From contig CAIXUF010001481.1 of the NCBI GenBank assembly GCA_903922535.1, forward strand, positions 1 to 5,687: a stretch of 5,687 nt of DNA, given 5' to 3'. The position numbers and the translations under genes were made by a program. The stretch is from Candidatus Hydrogenedentota bacterium (GTDB lineage Bacteria; Hydrogenedentota; Hydrogenedentia; Hydrogenedentiales; CAITNO01). The notes under the pieces are model-generated. The model did no database searches and was not told the origin of the DNA. It saw nothing but the letters and a program-made list of their open reading frames with translations. Below, one piece after another: positions 1 through 4,421 of the stretch. How positions within the stretch are numbered: the stretch's first letter is position 1; every line of letters begins with the position of its first letter.

Positions 1-1
1 G

Positions 2-49
2 GCTCGGTCTGTGATGCCGGCTGTCATGAAAAAGGAACGGTCACGGTGA
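2..49 (+). CDS. Possible C-terminal end of an upstream gene, cut by the left edge
   Basis: Reading frame 2 is open from the left edge to a TGA at 47-49 and would encode the last 15 residues of a protein (ARSVMPAVMKKERSR). The stop overlaps the GTG start of the next gene as GTGA, an arrangement common in translationally coupled operon genes. With so few residues no family can be named. Two rival readings exist. Frame 3 has a stop at 12-14, which could equally be the end of the upstream gene. Frame 1 is open to the edge, so the next gene itself might start further left. The call rests only on the overlap and on the Shine-Dalgarno placement. Confidence 0.3.
   Translation, partial: ARSVMPAVMKKERSR
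32..36 (+). promoter_or_regulatory. Ribosome binding site that supports the GTG start at 46
   Basis: AAGGA lies 9 bases before the GTG at 46, a normal Shine-Dalgarno distance. It is the main reason to accept GTG as the start, since the same frame stays open to the left edge and an upstream start cannot be excluded. Confidence 0.6.
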
Positions 50-1083
50 GCTTGGAACTCTTGCGGGCGCACGATGCGAACATGATGGAGCTTAATTGCG
101 GCCGGGGCAGCGTACTCCTGCCCCCCTCCCTTGGCGGGCGCATATTCTGCCAGTTCGACGGTGAACTGGTTCACCGCCTGGACGGGGCGGCCCTGCAGCA
201 CCCGTCCGAAACGGAGTACGACAACCTTGGGGGCAATTCCCTTTGGCCCGCTCCCGAAGGCGGACCCTTTGCGTTCAACTACCTTCCGGACAGCGACGCA
301 TGGCGGGTTCAGGAAGGCATCGCCAAGGCCATACCCGTTCTTTCCCGCGATGGGGAACATGGCGCCCGGATGCAGAAACAAATCGTGCTCACCAATCGGA
401 AAGGCGTGCACGTCCATTTGGATTATCGCCGGGTGGTGACGGTGCCCGACAGCCTGAACCTTCCCGCGGGATACGCGCTGGAGGGGATGTGCTACCACAC
501 GGAGGACATCTTTGAACCCCGCGGTGAATACAGTGCCGACGACGTGCTCCTGGCACCCTGGTCGCTGGAGCAGTTCCCCGGGGCCGAAGGGATTGTGGCT
601 TTCGGCAAAACGGCGCTCAGCAAGGACGAGTTGAACTGCGATTTTTATGGCGATCCCGGAGAGCGGCTGGCAAGGCATCCCGGCCACTTCACCTTTCAGC
701 TCGGCGGCGAGGCGCGGCATCAGATTGGTGTGAGGGTGCAGAGCCGGCCCCAGTTCATCGGTGCGCTCGATGTCTCGCGGTCGCTGCTGATCCTGCGCAG
801 GACGGAAGCCCGGGAGGGCGTGTACTTCAATATTGCCGACAACGAGCAGCCGGACGGGCCCTTCTCCGCGGCCGACCTCTACAGTATCTTTAACGGGGGT
901 GAACTCGGGTTTTATGAACTGGAGACGGTTGGCGCGATGCGCGTTGCAGGCGGTCTCGTGTCGGCCGGCGTTCTGTCGTCCCAGACCCTTATTCTGCATG
1001 GAAGTCTGGAGGAATTGCTGCGGTATCTGTCGGACCAGGGCGGCCTGCATCTCGACGAAACGGTATTGCCCAGGAGTACCTGA
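46..1083 (+). CDS. Putative sugar-mutarotase-like beta-sandwich protein of unknown function
   Basis: The protein has 345 residues, with no signal peptide and no membrane segment, so it is probably cytoplasmic. Seen: a GGR motif at residues 30-32 followed by strand-like sequence; a glycine-rich stretch at 60-73 (NLGGNSLWPAPEGG); alternating hydrophobic and charged segments through the middle; and a late FYELETVG segment around 289-296 with E291 and E293. Known: this order, an N-terminal GGR strand, then a GG..(W)P.PEGG block, then a late ELET motif, resembles uncharacterised galactose-mutarotase-like (aldose-1-epimerase fold) families such as DUF4380 or DUF6786. Those assignments are from memory of motifs and are not a search result. 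Inferred: it binds or epimerises a sugar or sugar derivative brought in by the symporter encoded 64 bp downstream, probably in the same operon. The catalytic histidines of true aldose 1-epimerases are not clearly identifiable, so enzymatic activity is uncertain. Confidence 0.85.
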   Translation: MSLELLRAHDANMMELNCGRGSVLLPPSLGGRIFCQFDGELVHRLDGAALQHPSETEYDNLGGNSLWPAPEGGPFAFNYLPDSDAWRVQEGIAKAIPVLSRDGEHGARMQKQIVLTNRKGVHVHLDYRRVVTVPDSLNLPAGYALEGMCYHTEDIFEPRGEYSADDVLLAPWSLEQFPGAEGIVAFGKTALSKDELNCDFYGDPGERLARHPGHFTFQLGGEARHQIGVRVQSRPQFIGALDVSRSLLILRRTEAREGVYFNIADNEQPDGPFSAADLYSIFNGGELGFYELETVGAMRVAGGLVSAGVLSSQTLILHGSLEELLRYLSDQGGLHLDETVLPRST

Positions 1084-1133
1084 GAAGTGCAGCCGTCCGG
1101 TTGTGCCCTCGTCCGTCCCGGTGAATTGAGCAA

Positions 1134-1138
1134 GGGAG
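1134..1138 (+). promoter_or_regulatory. Ribosome binding site of the first symporter
   Basis: GGGAG, within a purine-rich run at 1132-1146, lies 9 bases before the ATG at 1148. The 64-bp gap after the previous gene holds this site, and I see no promoter or terminator in it. That favours cotranscription with the upstream gene. Confidence 0.7.
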
Positions 1139-1147
1139 AAAAAAGCG

Positions 1148-2959
1148 ATGCAGCTTGACCTGCTGGACTGGTCGATTATCATTGCCTCACTGGTGTTTTC
1201 GCTGGTCATTGGCCTCTACTTCACCAAGCGGGCGAGCCGCAGCCTCAGCGAGTTTTTCACGGCCGAGGGCAGCCTGCCCTGGTGGCTCGTGGGCACCTCG
1301 ATGGTCGCCACCACCTTCGCCGCCGACACGCCACTGGTGGTGTCCGGGCTGGTGCGCAAGGGGGGGATTTACGAGAACTGGCTCTGGTGGAGCGCCCTCA
1401 TGGGCGGCATGCTCACGGTCTATTTCTTTGCCGGTCTCTGGAGGCGCGCGGGCCTCATCACCGACGCCGAGTTCGTTGAACTGCGCTACGACGGAAAATC
1501 GGCGGCGGCGCTGCGCGGTTTTTGCGCCGTGTACTTTGGCCTGCTGGTCAACTGCATAATCATGGGCTGGGTGACGCTGGCCATGAGCAAGATTCTCAAC
1601 GTGATGATGGGTTGGGACAAGGTGTCCTCCGTGGCCATCCTTGTGGTCCTGACGCTGACCTACACGGTGCTGTCCGGTTACTGGGGCGTGGTGGTCACCG
1701 ATTTCTTCCAGTTTATCCTCGCCATGTTTGGCGCCATCGTCCTCATGTTCGTGGCCCTTTATCAGATGGGCGGGCCGGGCGCCATGGTGGAGAAAGTTCT
1801 GGCCTTACCCGGAGTGGACCCAAAGGTGATCTACTTCGTGCCCGACTTTGGGACGGCCACCCACCTGGCCCTCGTGACTTTCGTGGTGCAGGTGTCGCTG
1901 CTGTGGTGGGGCAGCGGCCAGGGGAGCGGCTTTCTTGCACAGCGGCTCTTCTCGGCCAAGGACGAGCGGCATGCAACAAAGGCTTTCCTGTGGTTTAACA
2001 TCGCCAATTACATGTTGCGGCCCTGGCCGTGGATTGTGGTCGGGCTGGCGTCGCTGGTGTACTTCCCGCTTCAGACTGGTGAGGACCATGAACTGGCCTA
2101 TCCGAAAATGATCGCGGCGCTGCTGCCGACAGGGATGCGCGGACTGATGGTGGCCTCGCTCTTTGCCGCGTTCATGAGCACCCTGAGCACCCAGTTGAAC
2201 TGGGGCGCGTCCTACCTCGTCAGCGACATTTACAAACGGTTCATGGTGCGCAAGGCGTCGGAGCGGCACTATGTGAACGCTTCCCGGCTGGTCATGGTGG
2301 CGCTGATGCTGATCGGCGCGCTGGCGGCGTGGCAGTCCGAGAGCGTTGCCAAGGTGTGGATATATCTCCTGACCATCGGTGCCGGAGGCGCCTTTGTGGG
2401 GCTGCTGCGCTGGTATTGGTGGCGGGTTAACGCCTGGGCGGAAATTGGCGCGATGGTCAGCTCGCTCGTGGTGGCCAACGGCGACCTGGTTTGCGGGGCG
2501 CTCGCGGCCCTGGGCCTGGTTTCCCCGGCAGCCATGGAAAAGGTGACCTGGTTCTATGCGTCGGACACCTATGCCTACCGCATCGTGTTCATCCTTGGGA
2601 CCTGCACGCTGTTCTGGATTGCCGTCATGTACCTGACGCCGCCGGTGTCGATGGAGCACCTCGAACGCTTCTACCGGCGCGTCCGGCCCGGCGGCTGGTG
2701 GGGTCCCCTGGCAAAACGATGTCCCGAGATACAGACAGCCTCCATGTCGCGCGCCTGGACCGGCTGGCTTGCAGGAACCGTCTGCGTGTATGCCGGCCTG
2801 TTCGGGATGGGCTATCTGTGCATAGGAAAATACACCGCCGGCGTTGCGATGATCGCAGTGGGCGTGGTCAGCGGATGGCAGATGATCAACAACATGCCGC
2901 TGGACGAGGTGAAGGTTGCCGAGTCACCGTCGCCGCTGGTGCCGGAGTCGGCGGAGTAA
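1148..2959 (+). CDS. Sodium/solute symporter, SSS (SLC5) family, complete
   Basis: A 603-residue inner-membrane transporter with about 14 predicted membrane segments, expected to couple Na+ entry to solute uptake. Seen: a short first helix (about 8-25), then the broken helix region GTSMVATTFAADTP (49-62) typical of the first core helix of the LeuT-like fold. The SSS hallmark SGYWGVVVTDFFQF is at 176-189. An FMSTLSTQLN segment is at 342-351, where S344 and T345 lie at the position of the Ser/Ser or Ser/Thr pair of the Na2 sodium site in vSGLT and PutP. A cytoplasmic loop rich in charges (about 499-535) leads to a final hydrophobic hairpin (about 536-582) and a short acidic, proline-containing tail. 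Length is at the upper end of the usual 450-600. The start is fixed by a good Shine-Dalgarno sequence. The substrate is unknown; the mutarotase-like gene upstream suggests a sugar or sugar derivative, but SSS members also carry amino acids, organic acids and vitamins. Confidence 0.95.
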   Translation: MQLDLLDWSIIIASLVFSLVIGLYFTKRASRSLSEFFTAEGSLPWWLVGTSMVATTFAADTPLVVSGLVRKGGIYENWLWWSALMGGMLTVYFFAGLWRRAGLITDAEFVELRYDGKSAAALRGFCAVYFGLLVNCIIMGWVTLAMSKILNVMMGWDKVSSVAILVVLTLTYTVLSGYWGVVVTDFFQFILAMFGAIVLMFVALYQMGGPGAMVEKVLALPGVDPKVIYFVPDFGTATHLALVTFVVQVSLLWWGSGQGSGFLAQRLFSAKDERHATKAFLWFNIANYMLRPWPWIVVGLASLVYFPLQTGEDHELAYPKMIAALLPTGMRGLMVASLFAAFMSTLSTQLNWGASYLVSDIYKRFMVRKASERHYVNASRLVMVALMLIGALAAWQSESVAKVWIYLLTIGAGGAFVGLLRWYWWRVNAWAEIGAMVSSLVVANGDLVCGALAALGLVSPAAMEKVTWFYASDTYAYRIVFILGTCTLFWIAVMYLTPPVSMEHLERFYRRVRPGGWWGPLAKRCPEIQTASMSRAWTGWLAGTVCVYAGLFGMGYLCIGKYTAGVAMIAVGVVSGWQMINNMPLDEVKVAESPSPLVPESAE

Positions 2960-2964
2960 AACGC

Positions 2965-3987
2965 TCAGGGACGCCCCTGCCACTGGGTGGACGTGTAGCG
3001 GTGGCGGTACATGATGGGCGTGATGCCCTGGTGTTTCCGGAACATGTGAGTGAAATGGGCCGAATCGCAAAAGCCGAGGGAGTGGGCGATTTCGGTGATG
3101 GAACAGTTCAGGTCGAGCAGTTGATTGCAGGCGTGCTGAACGCGTCTGCGCTGATAATAGGTCATGGGACTCCAGCCGGTGGCTTTCCTGAAAATGGCGC
3201 TCAGGTGGTCTGAACACATTCCCAGTGTTTCCGCCAACTGTCCCACGTTGAAGGGCTGGCACCGCAGGATGGCCTCCTCAATGCGCTCAAGGGCGGTCAC
3301 GATCTCCTCGCGGAAACCCAATCCGACCTCGACCGGGCTTTGGCGCGTGTGGGACCGGCTCAGAAGAATGAGCGCCTTGAGAAGACTGGACCGCAAAAAG
3401 GTGAGGGAGGGGAGGTCCGCCACGGATTCGCGGCCGATGTCCGCCAGTTCATGGTCCAGGGCGGCCAATTCCCTGTCGGACAGGGTGAACTGCGCCAGGG
3501 GACTTTCCTTGGTCTGCCGGAAAAGCGCCGCGGCCAGGAAGAGGGGCACCAGGCCCGTCTCCCGCCAGTGGGCCATGAGGTCGTCCGCAAGCCATTCCGT
3601 GAGGTAGTACAGGTTGGTTTGGTGGAGTCCCTCGATGCCGTAAATGGCGTGCGTCATGCCCGGCGCGAGGACAATCACGGTGCCCGGGCCGAGTTCGTCG
3701 GTCCCGTGGCAGGTCCGGTGCAGCGCCCTTCCCCGCCGGACAATGGATATCTCGAAATGCGCGTGCGAATGGGGCCGATGGTCCTGGGTCTCGGGCACAT
3801 ACACCGGGCATCCATAATGCCACCCCGGATGCTCGGGGTGTTCCGGCAGCAGGCTTCGGGGCTTTCCGGTGCCGGCTATCCAGGAACCCACCCGCACCGG
3901 CCTGTTTGCCGAAACCCCCACCTCATCCAGTGTTGAGGTGTACATGGGCTCGAAATCGGACGCGGCCGCTACGATTGCCGGTGGCAT
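2965..3987 (-). CDS. AraC-family transcriptional regulator with N-terminal cupin sensor domain
   Basis: A 340-residue DNA-binding regulator. Seen: an N-terminal cupin-type ligand-binding domain, with the histidine cluster RPHSHAHFEI at 71-80 (H73, H75, H77, E79), the turn LGPGTVIVLAPGMTH at 99-113 and H113. A helical linker follows. The C-terminal AraC/XylS domain has two helix-turn-helix units, at about 246-268 (NVGQLAETLGMCSDHLSAIF) and 296-318 (SITEIAHSLGFCDSAHFTHM onward), followed by the family's GITP..YR signature at 321-328. Known: such proteins usually activate a nearby transport or catabolic operon when the cupin binds a sugar. Inferred: the likely target is the divergent symporter at 4422, and perhaps the convergent operon. 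ATG 3987 is the furthest possible start, because a TGA lies in frame at 3997-3999, but its ribosome site is weak (GGGG, about 13 bases away). Met15 at 3945 is an alternative. The stop is 5 bases from the stop of the facing symporter gene. Confidence 0.95.
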   Translation of the reverse strand: MPPAIVAAASDFEPMYTSTLDEVGVSANRPVRVGSWIAGTGKPRSLLPEHPEHPGWHYGCPVYVPETQDHRPHSHAHFEISIVRRGRALHRTCHGTDELGPGTVIVLAPGMTHAIYGIEGLHQTNLYYLTEWLADDLMAHWRETGLVPLFLAAALFRQTKESPLAQFTLSDRELAALDHELADIGRESVADLPSLTFLRSSLLKALILLSRSHTRQSPVEVGLGFREEIVTALERIEEAILRCQPFNVGQLAETLGMCSDHLSAIFRKATGWSPMTYYQRRRVQHACNQLLDLNCSITEIAHSLGFCDSAHFTHMFRKHQGITPIMYRHRYTSTQWQGRP

Positions 3988-4075
3988 AGGCTGTTTTCAT
4001 CCCCATGCTTGGGCGGCGCGCACAAGGGCGTTCATATTCGCCCCGGAACAGGCCGCAACGTTGACACAGCGTTCC

Positions 4076-4090
4076 CAACCACACAGGTTG
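4076..4090. repeat. Small hairpin beside the GC-rich stem
   Basis: CAACC at 4076-4080 pairs with GGTTG at 4086-4090 around the five-base loop ACACA. It lies two bases from the larger stem at 4093-4121, so the regulator's leader could carry two consecutive stem-loops. A 5-bp stem alone could arise by chance. Confidence 0.3.
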
Positions 4091-4092
4091 AC

Positions 4093-4121
4093 GGGGCCGC
4101 ACGGACTGCATCCGCGGCCCC
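4093..4121. repeat. GC-rich hairpin near the 5' end of the regulator's leader
   Basis: GGGGCCGC at 4093-4100 pairs exactly with GCGGCCCC at 4114-4121, and GGA 4103-4105 can pair with TCC 4111-4113 inside, leaving the loop CTGCA. In the leftward transcript the stem would begin about five bases from the 5' end. Such a stem could stabilise the RNA, or the repeat could act as a DNA operator. No T-run follows on either strand, so it is not a standard terminator. Confidence 0.5.
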
Positions 4122-4133
4122 ATCTCGGATGCA
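4107..4133. repeat. Perfect 8-bp inverted repeat at the regulator's start point
   Basis: TGCATCCG at 4107-4114 is the exact reverse complement of CGGATGCA at 4126-4133, with 11 bases between them and centres 19 bp apart. The right arm covers the predicted transcription start and touches the -10 box. This is a suitable position for an operator that represses the AraC-family gene. It shares bases 4107-4114 with the neighbouring inverted repeat at 4093-4121. Confidence 0.55.
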
Positions 4134-4141
4134 TTATAGCA
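4133..4141 (-). promoter_or_regulatory. Extended -10 promoter of the AraC-family gene
   Basis: Read on the - strand, this is TGC followed by TATAAT, a perfect match to the extended -10 consensus TGnTATAAT, preceded by a T-run. No good -35 hexamer is present at 15-18 bases (the best is about 3 of 6), which is usual for extended -10 promoters or for activator-dependent ones. The expected start point is near 4126, giving a leader of about 139 bases before the ATG at 3987. Confidence 0.65.
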
Positions 4142-4230
4142 AAAAGCGGGAATTGCACATGGGGGCGGGCGGAATCAGTGCTTCTTACGCGCCGCACAGG
4201 CTCCGGCCGCAAAACCGTCACTCGGATTCC

Positions 4231-4236
4231 TACAAT
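4231..4236 (+). promoter_or_regulatory. Candidate -10 box for the second symporter
   Basis: TACAAT matches the -10 consensus at 5 of 6 positions. No good -35 hexamer lies 15-18 bases upstream, which would fit a promoter that needs an activator such as the divergent AraC-family protein. It would start transcription near 4243 and give a leader of about 180 bases. A second candidate is GATAAT at 4311-4316, which lies inside the inverted repeat at 4296-4323. Confidence 0.3.
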
Positions 4237-4295
4237 AGCACGGCCAAATCCAACAAGACAGAACGGGGGGCCGGGGAACACAATAGATGCGGCAA

Positions 4296-4323
4296 GTCAG
4301 GCAACTGCGTGATAATGCCTGAC
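4296..4323. repeat. Perfect 8-bp inverted repeat upstream of the second symporter
   Basis: GTCAGGCA at 4296-4303 is the exact reverse complement of TGCCTGAC at 4316-4323. The 12-base spacer and 20-bp centre-to-centre distance (about two helical turns) suit a dimeric repressor site. In RNA it would form an 8-bp stem with a 12-base loop. It encloses the GATAAT hexamer. Confidence 0.5.
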
Positions 4324-4356
4324 AAGGATCAAGGGTCCGCGAGGACCTATGTCAGG
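4318..4356 (+). repeat. Compound stem-loop with a GCGA tetraloop
   Basis: The outer stem is CCTGACA 4318-4324 with TGTCAGG 4350-4356. The inner stem is GGGTCC 4333-4338 with GGACCT 4343-4348 (one G-U pair), closed by GCGA, a GNRA-type tetraloop that stabilises RNA hairpins. The outer stem uses the same CCTGAC bases as the inverted repeat at 4296-4323, so the two folds exclude each other. Confidence 0.45.
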
Positions 4357-4366
4357 AGAGAAGGCA

Positions 4367-4387
4367 CTGCGCCGATATTCGGCGCGG
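4367..4387 (+). repeat. Strong 9-bp hairpin before the ribosome site of the second symporter
   Basis: CTGCGCCGA at 4367-4375 pairs with TCGGCGCGG at 4379-4387 (one G-U pair) around the three-base loop TAT. It lies 22 bases before the Shine-Dalgarno sequence at 4410. The bases after it are GGCCAGGCGG with no T-run, so an intrinsic terminator is unlikely. A role in mRNA stability or translation is possible. Confidence 0.5.
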
Positions 4388-4409
4388 GCCAGGCGGGTGT
4401 TCAAACCGC

Positions 4410-4414
4410 GGAGG
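4410..4414 (+). promoter_or_regulatory. Strong ribosome binding site of the second symporter
   Basis: GGAGG, inside GGAGGTGG at 4410-4417, lies 7 bases before the ATG at 4422. It is the best Shine-Dalgarno sequence in the window and fixes the start of the gene. Confidence 0.85.
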
Positions 4415-4421
4415 TGGACGG

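Larger units (their letters stand above)
3988..4421. other. Divergent intergenic regulatory region, no convincing gene
   Basis: 434 bp separate the AraC gene (leftward) from the second symporter (rightward). Several frames are open here because of the high GC content, but none has a good ribosome site or recognisable protein. The left part (about 3988-4126) reads as the 5' leader of the regulator. The centre (4133-4160) holds its promoter. The right part (about 4240-4421) reads as a structured leader of the symporter. The individual elements are listed separately. I compared the right part by eye with the conserved blocks of glycine, TPP, cobalamin, guanidine and fluoride riboswitches and found only scattered partial matches. 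Confidence 0.75.

Noticed and set aside
1805..2659. 284-residue open frame antisense to the first symporter
   Set aside because: It lies wholly opposite a clear membrane-protein gene. Its product is rich in H, R, P, G and Q as expected of a GC-rich antisense shadow, with no recognisable domain.
2966..2979. CAGGG-ACGC-CCCTG hairpin at the convergent junction, considered as a terminator
   Set aside because: The stem is only 5 bp, has no T-run on either strand and lies inside the regulator's coding end.
2491..3213. 240-residue + strand open frame bridging the symporter end and the regulator
   Set aside because: It overlaps two well-supported genes in other frames, shows no domain and has shadow-like composition.
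3340..3936. 198-residue + strand open frame opposite the AraC-family gene
   Set aside because: The opposite strand encodes an unmistakable cupin plus AraC domain; this product has no family features.
4061..4066. TTGACA, a perfect -35 hexamer on the + strand
   Set aside because: No acceptable -10 hexamer lies 15-19 bases downstream (the best matches about 2 of 6).
4060..4092. GTTGAC repeated at 4060-4065 and 4087-4092, with ACACAG beside each copy
   Set aside because: The copies are only 6 bases each and their arrangement is irregular; too weak to call an operator.
3923..4123. 66-residue - strand open frame starting just inside the predicted regulator leader
   Set aside because: It is nearly leaderless, has no ribosome site, has an arginine- and proline-rich composition, and overlaps the AraC start in another frame.
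4296..4390. Partial resemblance to riboswitch blocks (GCAACTG and GTCAGGAGA of cobalamin type; GATAATGCC of TPP type; GGAGAG of glycine type)
   Set aside because: Each class lacks its other obligatory blocks or their order here, so these are scattered short matches.
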